Assembly (NCBI GenBank): GCA_002835545.1
Contig: PIZK01000014.1
Span: 62,001-126,000 of the forward strand
Direction of reading: 5' to 3'
DNA length: 64,000 nucleotides
Source: Alteromonadales bacterium alter-6D02
GTDB taxonomy: Bacteria > Pseudomonadota > Gammaproteobacteria > Enterobacterales > Psychrobiaceae
Shown here: piece after piece, positions 1-10,805 of the stretch
Position numbering within the stretch: the first letter of the stretch is position 1
How the letters are laid out: each line of letters opens with the position of its first letter
Position numbers and translations under genes: made by a program
Notes under the pieces: generated by a model
What the model saw: the letters and a program-made list of their open reading frames with translations, nothing else
The model's database searches: none
What the model was told of the DNA's origin: nothing

Positions 1-208
1 TCGATGCAGCCTGCTGCTGGGGTTTCGCTCCAAACAGCGTTTTGAATTTATTTCCTAAACCCGTTTTCTTTTCAACCACAGGCGCTGTTAGCAATTCGTC
101 ATATAGACGTTGCAATTGCTTTACCGCATTCTCTTGTGCTGCATCATAACTAAAATCGTCACGAGTTAAGTCTTGTTGATATTTTTGTAACGGGGTAAGC
201 TGAGACAT
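1..208 (-). CDS. zapE: ZapE, cell-division ATPase (N-terminal part only)
   Basis: The gene runs off the left edge of the window; only the first ~69 codons are present, beginning MSQLTPLQKYQQDL on the minus strand. This opening, with a lysine-rich stretch around residues 45-55, fits the N-terminus of the AFG1-like ATPase ZapE (YhcM), which acts at the Z-ring. The Walker motifs lie outside the window, so the call rests on the N-terminus and on the divergent neighbour zapG followed by degQ and degS, the usual gammaproteobacterial arrangement. Confidence 0.8.
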   Translation of the reverse strand, partial: MSQLTPLQKYQQDLTRDDFSYDAAQENAVKQLQRLYDELLTAPVVEKKTGLGNKFKTLFGAKPQQQAAS

Positions 209-475
209 CGGTCGCTAGTTTCCTTCACTTAAGTTTTTAGTGGCTGATCTATAACTTGCACGCTAAAATTAGATTAACCAAGTTATTTTGTTTGTTCTAT
301 CGGGTTATTTTAGAGCTTATCAAAAGGGCTTTATTTATAATGCTTTTTTACAATAGGCTCTAGCAAATTACAGTAATAGTAAAAAGCTACATCCCTTAGA
401 AAAACTCAAAACAACAACATTTATAACGTATTTTAAAAGCCGATAATATTAGCACAAGCTACTAGATCGGCACTA

Positions 476-492
476 TATAATACTTCGGGGGG
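476..492 (+). promoter_or_regulatory. Candidate -10 box and G-rich ribosome binding site of zapG
   Basis: A perfect TATAAT lies at 476-481. It is followed by a run of six G at 487-492, five bases before the zapG ATG. No convincing -35 box sits 16-18 bases upstream. If this -10 is used, the 5' leader would be only about 10 bases long. Confidence 0.35.
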
Positions 493-496
493 TATT

Positions 497-976
497 ATGG
501 ATTTATCTATGGTTTTATTTCTTTTATTTTTAGGTGGTATTTCAGGTTTTGTTATTGCAAAGATAACCACCAGTAGCTCAACTGACTCAAGTCTCGAGGC
601 TAAAAACCAACAGTTAGAAGCTGAGTTGTCGCAATATAAACAAGATGTCGAGCAACACTTTGCTGCAAGTGCAGATTTACTAGGTAATATGGCACAAGAA
701 TATAGTAAAGTTTACCAACACATGGCGCAAGCGCAGCAAAGCTTACTACCAGATAGCGAACTGACCATTAAAATTCCATTTAATGACGCCAAGGAAACAT
801 CAGTTGTACAAGATGCAATCGAAGAGGTAGAACTTGAAGTTCAAGCTAAAACAGAAAGTTCACAAGTAAATAATGAATCAGAACAGCCTAACGATTACGT
901 CGATGGCTCACACGGAATCATTAATGCTGACGAAGCAACGGCTAAACCAGAAACTGAAGTAAAACAAAGCGCATAA
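497..976 (+). CDS. zapG: ZapG (YhcB), inner-membrane division/envelope protein, DUF1043
   Basis: 159 residues. One N-terminal membrane segment (about residues 5-22) is followed by a helical, coiled-coil region with the family-typical stretch FAASADLLGNMAQEYSKVYQ (about 56-75). An acidic, low-complexity tail follows. The family links cell division and envelope growth in gammaproteobacteria. The position between divergent zapE and degQ matches the conserved order. The tail after residue ~95 is poorly conserved and looks disordered. Confidence 0.88.
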   Translation: MDLSMVLFLLFLGGISGFVIAKITTSSSTDSSLEAKNQQLEAELSQYKQDVEQHFAASADLLGNMAQEYSKVYQHMAQAQQSLLPDSELTIKIPFNDAKETSVVQDAIEEVELEVQAKTESSQVNNESEQPNDYVDGSHGIINADEATAKPETEVKQSA

Positions 977-1107
977 GCACCTTTACGCTGGCTCATTATC
1001 TCGTTTTCGTGATGAATGATGAGCCATATTCTTGCTAAAACACCACCGACCGTCTTTATAAAATCTTACATTTTTCTTTCAATCTTACTCTTGGTTTCAA
1101 TATTTTA

Positions 1108-1136
1108 GGAACTATTATAATTTTACGTAGTCCTTA
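1108..1136 (+). promoter_or_regulatory. Candidate sigma-E promoter of degQ
   Basis: GGAACTA at 1108-1114, 16 bases, then TCCTT at 1131-1135. This resembles the sigma-E pattern (GGAACTT, about 16 bases, TCTGA): strong at -35, imperfect at -10. A sigma-70-like TATAAT (1116-1121) overlaps it. DegP/DegQ-type proteases are classical sigma-E targets, and degS, which starts the sigma-E cascade, is the next gene. Confidence 0.4.
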
Positions 1137-1176
1137 ATACGTATCATTTTTCAGATTAGTTTCAGGAGACCATTGT

Positions 1177-2538
1177 ATGATGACAAAAAAATTATCTTTA
1201 ATCTCAGCTTCACTTTTCGCGCTTTCTATTGGCTTTTACCCAAGTACTTCTCAGGCCGCTTGGCCGCAAAGCGTTAGTGGCCAACAATTACCTAGCTTAG
1301 CTCCAATGCTAGAGAAAGTCGCCCCAGGCGTTGTATCAATCTCTGTTGAAGGAACTCACACTCAGCGCCTTCAGCGCCGCCAAGTTCCAGAGATGTTCCG
1401 CCCGTTTATTGGCCGTGGTGACCAGGTAAGAGAGCAACCGTTTAAAGGGCTAGGCTCGGGCGTTATCATCGACGCTGAAGAAGGGTATATCCTGACTAAC
1501 CACCACGTGGTTAATAACGCAGATGAGATAAAAATATCGTTAAGCGATGGCCGCCAGTTCACCGCTAAGATGATTGGCTCAGATCCTGAATCTGACGTTG
1601 CCTTGCTGCAAGTAGAAGCTGATAACTTAACCGAGGTAAAAAAGGCTGACTCAGACGAGTTACGTGTTGGTGATTTCACCGTTGCCATCGGTAACCCATT
1701 CGGCCTAGGTCAGACAGTCACATCAGGGATCGTATCCGCACTTGGCAGAACAGGCTTAAACACCGATAATTATGAAAACTTCATCCAAACTGATGCGGCG
1801 ATCAACAGTGGCAACTCTGGAGGAGCTCTAGTAAACCTTAAGGGTGAATTAATTGGCATTAACACGGCGATTATCGGGCCTAATGGGGGCAATGTTGGTA
1901 TTGGGTTTGCCATCCCAATCAATATGGCGGATAGCTTAGTCAACCAAATATTAGAGTTTGGTGAAGTACGCCGTGGGGTGTTAGGTATTCAAGGTCTACC
2001 GCTGACACCTGAGCTAGCCAAGAAGTTTGGCCTAGATACCAAGCATGGTGCCTTTGTCAATCAAGTTATGCCAGATTCAGCAGCCGAAGCAGCGGGCCTT
2101 GAAGCTGGCGATATCATTGTTAAGGTTGACGGGCGAGCTATAAAAACGTTCTCCGATTTACGCGCTAAAATCGCAACAATGGGCGCAGGAACCAACGTTA
2201 AATTGGAAGTTATCCGTGATGGCCGTACCAAGAAGTTTAAAGTCAAGCTCAAAGACAAAAGTAGTGAAAGTGTCTTGGCACGTGTCATTCATCCGGCGTT
2301 ATCCGGTGCTAAGCTAAAAGATAATAGTGGCAAAGTGAAAGGGGTGTCCGTTAGCGATATCGAGCGACGCTCCCCAGCGATGCAAGTTGGCCTTGAAGAT
2401 GGTGATGTAATCATCGGCGTTGACCGCACACGCGTTAAATCACTTAAGGAGCTACGTGCTTATCTAAAAGAGAATGAAGGAATGTCAGCGCTACGTATTA
2501 AACGTGAAGACAGTGTATTGTATTTAATCCTTAATTAA
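1177..2538 (+). CDS. degQ: DegQ/DegP-type periplasmic serine protease (Do family)
   Basis: 453 residues, close to E. coli DegQ (455). Residues 1-28 form a signal peptide ending SQA before AWPQ. The trypsin-like domain carries the triad His110 (TNHHVV), Asp140 (SDVALL) and Ser214 (GNSGGA). Two PDZ domains follow (about 260-350 and 365-453). It degrades or refolds damaged envelope proteins in the periplasm. The start has two adjacent ATG codons; either is possible. It lies directly upstream of degS. Confidence 0.95.
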   Translation: MMTKKLSLISASLFALSIGFYPSTSQAAWPQSVSGQQLPSLAPMLEKVAPGVVSISVEGTHTQRLQRRQVPEMFRPFIGRGDQVREQPFKGLGSGVIIDAEEGYILTNHHVVNNADEIKISLSDGRQFTAKMIGSDPESDVALLQVEADNLTEVKKADSDELRVGDFTVAIGNPFGLGQTVTSGIVSALGRTGLNTDNYENFIQTDAAINSGNSGGALVNLKGELIGINTAIIGPNGGNVGIGFAIPINMADSLVNQILEFGEVRRGVLGIQGLPLTPELAKKFGLDTKHGAFVNQVMPDSAAEAAGLEAGDIIVKVDGRAIKTFSDLRAKIATMGAGTNVKLEVIRDGRTKKFKVKLKDKSSESVLARVIHPALSGAKLKDNSGKVKGVSVSDIERRSPAMQVGLEDGDVIIGVDRTRVKSLKELRAYLKENEGMSALRIKREDSVLYLILN

Positions 2539-2565
2539 CATTTCCGCACGACTTTGGTAAATTTG

Positions 2566-2596
2566 CGCCGAGAAACTCACCTTGAGTTTCTCGGCG
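2566..2596 (+). terminator. Perfect 14-bp hairpin after degQ
   Basis: CGCCGAGAAACTCA (2566-2579) pairs perfectly with 2583-2596 across a 3-base loop, 28 bases after the degQ stop. The following bases are not T-rich, so it may be a processing or partial termination signal rather than a classical intrinsic terminator. Confidence 0.45.
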
Positions 2597-2675
2597 TCAT
2601 GATATTAACACCCTGAAACACAATCCTAGTTTGAAAAATTCAATAATTACGTTACCCTTTAGGACAACTTAGGAA

Positions 2676-3764
2676 ATGAGTCAGTTATTTGTGTTCAAAT
2701 TCGTTAAAGCAACAATCAAAGCCATTATTTCAGGCCTGATCATTGGTGGACTGATTATCGTGCTAATTCCAAGTCTACGTCCTCAGTTTTCTGTGAGCAT
2801 CAAAGATTGGTTTTTAACACATAATGCACAAGTTTCGTTTGCTAATGCTATCCAGCGCTCAGCACCTGCTGTTGTTAATATTTACTCGGTGACACAACAC
2901 CTCAACCCACTTAACCAAATAGAACGCCGTGATAAAGGGCTTGGCTCCGGAGTTATCATGTCTAAAAGTGGCTTTATTATGACGAACTTGCACGTCATTA
3001 AAGGGGCTGACATCATCTATGTTGCTTTGCAAGATGGTCGCTTCCAAATTGCCAGTGTTGTCGGCACCGACCCGCTAACAGATTTAGCTGTATTACATAT
3101 TACTCTACCTGACCTCCCAGTTATCCCCATGAACCTTAAGCGAAGCACTCAAGTCGGTGATTTAGTCCTTGCTATAGGCAACCCATACAACCTCGGGCAA
3201 ACTATCACTCAAGGAATCGTTAGTGCAACGGGGCGGAAAGCGGGCCTAAGCTCATCAAATTTTCTTGACTTAATCCAAACCGATGCCGCAATTAATGACG
3301 GTAACTCTGGCGGAGCGTTAATTAATTCGCGCGGTGATTTAATCGGTATTAATGCGGCAAGCTTTAATGCTCTCGATAACGGTGGCATTAATGGTATTAG
3401 CTTTGCCATTCCAATTAATTTAGCCTACACCATCATGAAAGAAATAATCGTTGAAGGGCATGTATCACGTGGTTCGCTGGGCTTTAATGGTGAAGCTCTT
3501 AACCGTATGGCGACGATGTCATTAAATATAAACAGCGGTGCAGTGTTAGTTTCAGCTGTATCACCACAAGGTGCAGCAAAGCAAGCAGGCTTACAAATTG
3601 ATGATGTTATCATTGAAGTGAATAAGAAAAGTTTTGGGTCAGTCGAAGAGCTACGTAATCATATTGCAGGAACCAAACCGGGTAATAAAATTAGCATCAC
3701 TATTATCAGACAGGGTAAGCGAATGGTATTGGATATGGTGACGAGTGAGTTAAGGGTTAGTTAA
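2676..3764 (+). CDS. degS: DegS, membrane-anchored sigma-E pathway site-1 protease
   Basis: 362 residues, the normal DegS length. An N-terminal membrane anchor (about residues 12-32) replaces the cleavable signal peptide of DegQ. The protease domain has His106 (TNLHVI), Asp136 (TDLAVL) and Ser211 (GNSGGA). A single PDZ domain (about 265-355) is the DegS hallmark. In known systems the PDZ domain binds the C-termini of misfolded porins and the protease then cuts RseA to release sigma-E. It converges with murA, whose stop codon is 40 bases away. Confidence 0.95.
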   Translation: MSQLFVFKFVKATIKAIISGLIIGGLIIVLIPSLRPQFSVSIKDWFLTHNAQVSFANAIQRSAPAVVNIYSVTQHLNPLNQIERRDKGLGSGVIMSKSGFIMTNLHVIKGADIIYVALQDGRFQIASVVGTDPLTDLAVLHITLPDLPVIPMNLKRSTQVGDLVLAIGNPYNLGQTITQGIVSATGRKAGLSSSNFLDLIQTDAAINDGNSGGALINSRGDLIGINAASFNALDNGGINGISFAIPINLAYTIMKEIIVEGHVSRGSLGFNGEALNRMATMSLNINSGAVLVSAVSPQGAAKQAGLQIDDVIIEVNKKSFGSVEELRNHIAGTKPGNKISITIIRQGKRMVLDMVTSELRVS

Positions 3765-3804
3765 CTCACTCTAAAACAGGGTTATGATATCGACCAGAAC
3801 TAGT

Positions 3805-5073
<1,269 letters not shown>

Positions 5074-5331
5074 TTAACCGATTGGATTGAGCAGTTGCTC
5101 ACGTTGCCATTTCTCTGGAGTGAACGCCTTAATAGACACTGCATGAACTGCCCCTGAAGCGATAACTTCATTTAATGGAGCATAGATTGCTTGCTGTTGT
5201 TTTACTCGACTCATTTCACCAAACATAGGTGATACTGCGATAATTTGATAGTGACCGTTCTCACCAGAAACATGTAATTCGTCTAATGTAATTGCATCAT
5301 TTAATAATGCTTTAATCTCTTCGATTTCCAT
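5074..5331 (-). CDS. ibaG: IbaG, BolA-family iron/acid-stress protein
   Basis: 85 residues from MEIEEIKALL. The frame stays open to 5370, but the ATG at 5331 has an AGAGG site about 7 bases upstream and gives the length of E. coli IbaG. The BolA fold signature is present: HVSGENGHYQIIAVS, then MSRVKQQQAIYAPL and HAVSIKAFTP with the conserved ligand histidine. BolA/IbaG proteins partner with monothiol glutaredoxins to handle Fe-S clusters. The position between mlaB and murA is conserved in enterobacteria and Shewanella. Confidence 0.92.
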   Translation of the reverse strand: MEIEEIKALLNDAITLDELHVSGENGHYQIIAVSPMFGEMSRVKQQQAIYAPLNEVIASGAVHAVSIKAFTPEKWQREQLLNPIG

Positions 5332-5370
5332 CAAAACCTCTTTAATCGTCGAATCTATGTGGAAACTCAT

Positions 5371-5658
5371 CTATTTAATGAGCTGGTCCACATTATAAAG
5401 TAACTTTAATTTTTCTAATGCCTCAGTCGTCCCGACATAAGATAATTCAATATTTTTTTGTTGTGCTTGCTCTTTTAACTCAAGCAAAAGTGCTAACCCA
5501 GCACTGTCCACCTGTTCTAATGCTGATACATCGACATCGACTTTACCCTCTAGCCCTTTAATTTGTTCTTTTAAAGGTAATAAAGTTAATAAAGTCTCTT
5601 GATTAAGTACCCCTTGGATTTGAACACTATTTGGTGTTTGAGTATTCCATATTAGCAT
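5371..5658 (-). CDS. mlaB: MlaB, STAS-domain subunit of the Mla lipid transporter
   Basis: 95 residues, essentially a single STAS domain. The conserved loop DVSALEQVDSAGLALLLEL (about residues 43-61) includes the Asp-Ser-Ala-Gly motif. MlaB binds the ATPase MlaF on the cytoplasmic face and is needed for complex activity. Its start codon overlaps the end of mlaC by one base, indicating translational coupling. Confidence 0.92.
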   Translation of the reverse strand: MLIWNTQTPNSVQIQGVLNQETLLTLLPLKEQIKGLEGKVDVDVSALEQVDSAGLALLLELKEQAQQKNIELSYVGTTEALEKLKLLYNVDQLIK

Positions 5659-6317
5659 TATGACTTAACCTTTGCTTCAACGGACTGTTGTGCTTTTTCA
5701 TCAAGTTTAGTCATCAAATAATCAATACCATGCTTACGGATAATGCTATTAAACTCTGTTCGCTTACTCGACACCATGCTGATCCCTTCAGCAACCATGT
5801 CAAATGCACGCCAGTTGCCTGACTTTTTACCTTTCCTTAATTTAAAGTCAATTTTAATTGGCGGACGATTAGCATCGATAATAGTAACCTTTACCTGTGC
5901 TGTTCGGCTACTGCCAACATCTTTTGCTGGGGCATAGGTCACCTTCTGGTCATCGTATAACGTAAACACATTGGCATAAGTAACAATTAGGTAACGACGG
6001 AATACTTCAAAAAAAGCCGCCTTTTGCTCTTTCGTTTTTAACTTAGCATAGTTACGGCCTAACACTTTCGCTGCAGCGTAAGAATGATTAACATAAGGCA
6101 TCAATTCTTCTTCAACGATTACTTTTAGGTGATTAATATCTTTTTCGATTAATTGGCGGTCCTGACGAAAACGAGCAAAAGTTCGTTCACTGGCCTGCTC
6201 TATTAATTGTTGAGGGTCCTTCATACTGATAGGTTCACGGTTAGTTTCAGCTGACACAGCGACTGAACTAAACACGGCCATTAAAACTAGAGATACAACG
6301 CTAAACAATCTAAACAT
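5658..6317 (-). CDS. mlaC: MlaC, periplasmic phospholipid shuttle
   Basis: 219 residues with an N-terminal signal peptide (about 1-23, ending VSA before ETNRE). The Tol-Tol-Ttg2D fold is recognisable by MPYVNHSYAAAKVLG, FRRYLIVTYANVF and GNWRAFDMVAEGISMV. MlaC ferries phospholipid between the outer-membrane MlaA complex and the inner-membrane MlaFEDB complex. It is 17 bases downstream of mlaD in the operon. Confidence 0.94.
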   Translation of the reverse strand: MFRLFSVVSLVLMAVFSSVAVSAETNREPISMKDPQQLIEQASERTFARFRQDRQLIEKDINHLKVIVEEELMPYVNHSYAAAKVLGRNYAKLKTKEQKAAFFEVFRRYLIVTYANVFTLYDDQKVTYAPAKDVGSSRTAQVKVTIIDANRPPIKIDFKLRKGKKSGNWRAFDMVAEGISMVSSKRTEFNSIIRKHGIDYLMTKLDEKAQQSVEAKVKS

Positions 6318-6334
6318 GATATGGAGCCCCTTTA

Positions 6335-6799
6335 TTAATCGTCACTGTTGCCATATAAAAACTGACCTATTAAGTCTTCTAAAACCATTGCTGAACGGGT
6401 GTCTTCAATAACGCCACCGTCAGTTAGAATCTCGGTTTCTTCATCAACAAAGCCTGGAGTTAAGCCAATAAACTGCTCACCTAGCAAGCCAGAAGTTAAG
6501 ATAGCCACAGAGCTAGAGTCAGGGAATTGATTAAAGTTACTGTCAATCTCCATTGTGACTTTTGGACTAAAATCACTGTCTAAGCTGATACTAGATACCC
6601 TGCCGACAACGACACCACCGACTTTAATTGCAGAGCGTACTTTCAAGCCACCAACATTATCAAATTTAGCGGTTAACTCATAGCTCTGGCTATTACCACC
6701 CATTTGACTATCGGCCACTTTCAAACCAAGCATAAGAATAGCTGCAATCCCTGCTAATAAGAATGAACCAACTAATAACTCTATTTTTTTACTATTCAT
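6335..6799 (-). CDS. mlaD: MlaD, MCE-domain subunit of the Mla transporter
   Basis: 154 residues. One N-terminal membrane helix (about 9-27) anchors a single MCE domain (about 40-117), with GLKVRSAIKVGGVVVGRV and LTSGLLGEQFIGLTPG. In the family six copies form a hydrophobic-pore ring on the inner membrane. The gap to mlaE (96 bases) is unusually wide for this operon. A GAGGG site precedes the ATG. Confidence 0.94.
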   Translation of the reverse strand: MNSKKIELLVGSFLLAGIAAILMLGLKVADSQMGGNSQSYELTAKFDNVGGLKVRSAIKVGGVVVGRVSSISLDSDFSPKVTMEIDSNFNQFPDSSSVAILTSGLLGEQFIGLTPGFVDEETEILTDGGVIEDTRSAMVLEDLIGQFLYGNSDD

Positions 6800-6895
6800 T
6801 TATTTACCCTCATGCTTTTCACATGAATTCACTAATTTAATGTATCAAAACTTAATATCGAATGAATTAAATCTGACGTTATAAAGAAAATAAGA

Positions 6896-7675
6896 TTAAC
6901 CAAACATAAGTGCAGTTAATACAAAATCTAGCCCTAAAATGGCTAGGCTCGACTGAACGACCGTCGAAGTTGTCGCTTTGCTAATACCTTCAGATGTTGG
7001 CACAGCATCATAACCTTTATGTAATGCTATCCATGTCACTACGATAGCAAAAATAACACTCTTGATTGCGCCGTTCACTACGTCTTCTTGCCACTCAACA
7101 GAGGCTTGCATCACCGACCAAAACGCTCCGGTATCAACCCCCAACCAATCAACCCCTACCAGGTGACCACCCATAATACCTACAGCAGAGAAGATAGCCG
7201 CTAATAAAGGAAGACTAATCACGCCAGCCCAAAACCGTGGAGCGACAATTTGATGTAATGGGTCGATGGCCATCATCTCTAATGAACTTAATTGCTCCGT
7301 TGCCTTCATCAAGCCAATTTCAGCCGTTAAAGCTGAGCCTGCTCGTCCAGCGAACAGCAACGCAGATACGACGGGGCCAAGTTCACGTAGTAATGACAAG
7401 GCAACCATTTGACCTAAACTTTGTTCAGCACCATAACCCACTAGGATGGTATAGCCTTGCAATGACAGCACCATACCAATAAATAGGCCTGATACCACAA
7501 TAATAATTAACGATTGCACACCGACAATGTAAAGCTGCTTAATTAACAGAGGCAATAATTTTAAACCTCGCCCAGCAGGTTTTAATGCGCCAAACAATAA
7601 AGAACCAGCACGCCCCGCACCAGCAATATATGACAATCCGCTACGGCCTAAATTGGCCACCGACTTAATCAGCAT
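6896..7675 (-). CDS. mlaE: MlaE, permease subunit of the Mla transporter
   Basis: 259 residues from [13 protein letters not shown], matching the 260-residue E. coli protein. An upstream in-frame extension to 7732 exists but would lie deep inside mlaF and lacks family similarity. Five or so membrane segments are visible. The conserved cytoplasmic coupling segment [20 protein letters not shown] and LIKS-like C-terminal part are present. The start overlaps the end of mlaF by 11 bases. Confidence 0.94.
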   Translation of the reverse strand: MLIKSVANLGRSGLSYIAGAGRAGSLLFGALKPAGRGLKLLPLLIKQLYIVGVQSLIIIVVSGLFIGMVLSLQGYTILVGYGAEQSLGQMVALSLLRELGPVVSALLFAGRAGSALTAEIGLMKATEQLSSLEMMAIDPLHQIVAPRFWAGVISLPLLAAIFSAVGIMGGHLVGVDWLGVDTGAFWSVMQASVEWQEDVVNGAIKSVIFAIVVTWIALHKGYDAVPTSEGISKATTSTVVQSSLAILGLDFVLTALMFG

Positions 7676-8474
7676 GATTAAATAGTTCCTTTTGATAATC
7701 TTCACTTGGGAAATGAAATGGTACCGGACCATCAGGACGCCCTTGCATAAACTGGACGATTTGCTCTGATTTTTCTTGTCGTAATTGCTCTGGTGTACCG
7801 TGGGCTATCACTGTCTTATTTGCAACGATATAAACATAATCAGCGATGCTGAGCACCTCTTCAACATCGTGAGAAACAACAATAGAAGAAAGCCCTAAGG
7901 CATCATTTAACTCTCGAATTAAACGAACAATAACGCCCATTGAAATGGGATCTTGCCCCGCAAATGGTTCGTCATACATGATCAGCTCAGGGTCCAATGC
8001 AATTGAACGTGCTAAGGCAGCTCGCCGAGCCATACCGCCGGAAAGCTCAGAAGGAAATAATTGGGCAGCACCGCGTAAGCCAACAGCTTCTAGTTTCATT
8101 AATACGACTTTTCTAATTAACGATTCAGGTAGCTGAGTATGCTCTCTAATCGGAAATGCGACATTATCAAATACATTCATTTCGGTGAATAACGCACCTG
8201 ATTGAAATAACATCCCCATTTTTCGGCGAATTTGATATAACTCTTTACGAGAGGATTGGACGAGATCTTCACCGTCAAACTTAATTTGACCTTGAGACGG
8301 TTTTAGCTGACCACCGATTAAACGTAGCAATGTTGTTTTACCGATGCCACTTGGCCCCATAATGGCAGTTACTTTGCCTCGTGGGACTTTTAAATTGATA
8401 TTATCGTAAATCACTCGCTCTTCACGGCTAAAGTTCAAGTTCGATATTTCAATAATATTATCAGAAGAGTTCAA
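7665..8474 (-). CDS. mlaF: MlaF, ATPase subunit of the Mla transporter
   Basis: 269 residues, the same length as E. coli MlaF. ABC ATPase motifs in order: Walker [11 protein letters not shown] (about 40-49), signature [14 protein letters not shown], Walker [10 protein letters not shown] and the H-loop SHDVEEV. It powers phospholipid transport that keeps the outer leaflet of the outer membrane free of phospholipid. It is the first gene of the minus-strand mla operon. Confidence 0.95.
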   Translation of the reverse strand: MNSSDNIIEISNLNFSREERVIYDNINLKVPRGKVTAIMGPSGIGKTTLLRLIGGQLKPSQGQIKFDGEDLVQSSRKELYQIRRKMGMLFQSGALFTEMNVFDNVAFPIREHTQLPESLIRKVVLMKLEAVGLRGAAQLFPSELSGGMARRAALARSIALDPELIMYDEPFAGQDPISMGVIVRLIRELNDALGLSSIVVSHDVEEVLSIADYVYIVANKTVIAHGTPEQLRQEKSEQIVQFMQGRPDGPVPFHFPSEDYQKELFNHAD

Positions 8475-8852
8475 TGGTTAACCTATTCCCTTGCTTTTCA
8501 CAATCGGCATGATAGTTATTGTGCTAAATTCTAATCGATCTAGATTGCGCGACACAATCAAATTAATGATTATTCACCTTTATTTTATTGTTTCAAGCTT
8601 ATTTAATACTCAAGTAAGCACTATTAATGTAACTTTTTGTAATGACTCTCTTAATCATCGTCGTTCCTGCGTTTCAATAAAACACTTATGATTTTTAATA
8701 CAGCTGCACTAATTGACCCGACATTCTCGACAAAAGTTGCAACTAAAGTAATTTATATTGTCGTTAACACAACAATAGCAACATTTATGCTTTATTTTTG
8801 CCAATGAAATAGCGACAATCTACTCATTACAACAAACCATAGTTTTTTACTG
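8475..8852. other. Divergent intergenic region mlaF / yrbG
   Basis: 378 AT-rich bases between the two divergent envelope operons. Promoters for mla and for yrbG-kds-lpt must lie here or nearby, but I could not pick a well-spaced -35/-10 pair on either strand. A short open frame at 8491-8691 has no recognisable protein features and is not called. Confidence 0.5.
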
Positions 8853-9812
8853 ATGATATTAAGTATTGCCACTCTAATCGCAGGCCTTGTAGGATTAATC
8901 TGGAGCGCAGATAAATTCGTTTTTGGCTCCGCAGCTATTGCCCGTAACTTCGGCTTACCCCCATTAATTATTGGTCTGACAATTGTTGCTATGGGTTCAT
9001 CGGCCCCAGAGATAATGGTTGCAATAACGGCGTCACTTGATGGCACAGGTAATACCGCAATTGGTAACGCGTTAGGTTCCAATATTACCAATATCGCCCT
9101 TGTACTCGGTGTCACTGTCCTACTGAAACCATTATTAGTACACTCTCAGTTACTGAACCGTGAACTACCCATTTTATTACTTGTCTCAGGTATTGCGGGA
9201 TACATCTTGTATGACCAAGTCTTAACCTTCACTGAAGGGTTAGTCCTTATTTCACTATTTTTTATTACTATTGGTGGCTTATGCTGGTTAACTTTACGCG
9301 ATAAAAAGTCTGACGACCCATTAATTGAAGAGGCTCAGGACGAAGTACCTGAAGGAGTCCCATCAAAACTAGCTGTATTCTGGATAGTATTCGGTATGGT
9401 GCTTTTGCCAATTTCTTCACACTTCGTAGTTGATGGTGCTAGTGATATTGCTCGTTACTTTGGGCTATCAGATCTAGTGATTGGCTTAACGATTATTGCT
9501 ATTGGCACCAGTTTGCCAGAACTTGCCGCTTGTATTGCTAGTATCAAAAACAATGAACACGATTTAGCATTAGGTAATATCGTAGGTTCAAACATTTTCA
9601 ACATTTTAGCAGTACTAGCTGTACCAGCATTAATCGCTCCTGGTACCTTTGATGCTGACGCGGCCGGTCGCGATATGTATATTATGCTTGGCTTAACTGT
9701 TCTTTTATTCGCAATGTGTTGGCAGATTTTGGGCAAACGCAATATTACTCGTATCGAAGGGGCTCTTCTATGTGCCATCTTCGTCGGCTACCAATTTTTA
9801 TTATTTAGCTAA
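8853..9812 (+). CDS. yrbG: YrbG-type Na+/Ca2+ exchanger family protein
   Basis: 319 residues, about ten membrane segments arranged as two inverted repeats. The two alpha-repeats of the CaCA family are clear: LTIVAMGSSAPEIMVAI with GNALGSNITNIAL, and LTIIAIGTSLPELAACI with GNIVGSNIFNILAV. Acidic residues of these repeats bind the cation in characterised members. It heads the kdsD-kdsC-lptC-lptA-lptB run, as in E. coli. The ribosome binding site is weak. Confidence 0.92.
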   Translation: MILSIATLIAGLVGLIWSADKFVFGSAAIARNFGLPPLIIGLTIVAMGSSAPEIMVAITASLDGTGNTAIGNALGSNITNIALVLGVTVLLKPLLVHSQLLNRELPILLLVSGIAGYILYDQVLTFTEGLVLISLFFITIGGLCWLTLRDKKSDDPLIEEAQDEVPEGVPSKLAVFWIVFGMVLLPISSHFVVDGASDIARYFGLSDLVIGLTIIAIGTSLPELAACIASIKNNEHDLALGNIVGSNIFNILAVLAVPALIAPGTFDADAAGRDMYIMLGLTVLLFAMCWQILGKRNITRIEGALLCAIFVGYQFLLFS

Positions 9813-9833
9813 TTGTCATAAAGGACATCAGTT

Positions 9834-10805
9834 ATGCCTGTAAATCAAGATTTTTGCCTTTGGGGCCAGCAAGTTGTTAAAACTGAAATCGAAGCATTAC
9901 AAGAATTAACGCAATATATTAATGATGATTTTGCGAATGCATGCCAATTAATTATTAACTGCACTGGCAAGGTTGTTGTTATGGGCATGGGTAAGTCAGG
10001 GCATATTGCGCGAAAAATTGCGGCAACATTAGCCAGTACTGGTACACCGGCCTTTTTTGTCCACCCAGGTGAAGCGAGTCATGGCGATCTAGGTATGATC
10101 ACCGCCGACGATGTTGTCTTGTCGATCTCAAACTCAGGGGCGTCCAGTGAAATTTTAACTCTCTACCCTGTTATGGAACGTATTGGCGTTCCTGTGATTT
10201 CAATGACTGGAAATCCAACCTCTTCAATGGCAAAGCTATCTCAAGTGCACTTGTGTATTGCAGTGTCAAAAGAAGCCTGCCCTTTAGGGTTAGCGCCAAC
10301 ATCGAGTACGACAGCCACCTTAGCAATGGGCGATGCATTAGCGGTTGCGCTCTTACAAGCAAAAGGCTTTACTGCTGACGACTTCGCATTATCTCACCCA
10401 GGTGGCGCATTAGGACGGAAATTACTCTTACGCGTTTTAGATGTTGCCCATACAGGCAAGCAGCTACCGTTGGTCACACCAGACACAACAATAAGTCATG
10501 CGCTGCTAGAAGTATCTAATAAAGGCTTGGGCATGACTGGCGTTGTAAATGATGATGGGGAATTGATCGGACTATTTACCGATGGTGACTTGCGCCGTAC
10601 GCTAGATCATAAATTAGATTTCCACCATACGCCGATAAGCCAAGTGATGACCAATGACCCCGTCACACTAGATGGTAACTTGCTTGCAGCAAGTGCACTA
10701 AAATTGATGGAAGAGCGTAATATTAATGGCCTATTTATCCTTGAAGATGGTAAGCCTATCGGTGCGCTAAATATGTTAGACATGCTAAAAGCTGGAGTCG
10801 TTTAA
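9834..10805 (+). CDS. kdsD: D-arabinose 5-phosphate isomerase
   Basis: 323 residues. An N-terminal SIS sugar-isomerase domain (about 35-190; GMGKSGHIARKIAATLASTG, SISNSGASSE, PLGLAPTSST) is followed by two CBS domains (about 205-323). It converts ribulose 5-phosphate to arabinose 5-phosphate, the first step of Kdo synthesis for lipopolysaccharide. Its stop codon directly abuts the kdsC start. Confidence 0.95.
   Translation: MPVNQDFCLWGQQVVKTEIEALQELTQYINDDFANACQLIINCTGKVVVMGMGKSGHIARKIAATLASTGTPAFFVHPGEASHGDLGMITADDVVLSISNSGASSEILTLYPVMERIGVPVISMTGNPTSSMAKLSQVHLCIAVSKEACPLGLAPTSSTTATLAMGDALAVALLQAKGFTADDFALSHPGGALGRKLLLRVLDVAHTGKQLPLVTPDTTISHALLEVSNKGLGMTGVVNDDGELIGLFTDGDLRRTLDHKLDFHHTPISQVMTNDPVTLDGNLLAASALKLMEERNINGLFILEDGKPIGALNMLDMLKAGVV

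Noticed and set aside
8491-8691. 66-codon frame between mlaF and yrbG
   Set aside because: No ribosome binding site, no recognisable domain, lies where promoters are expected.
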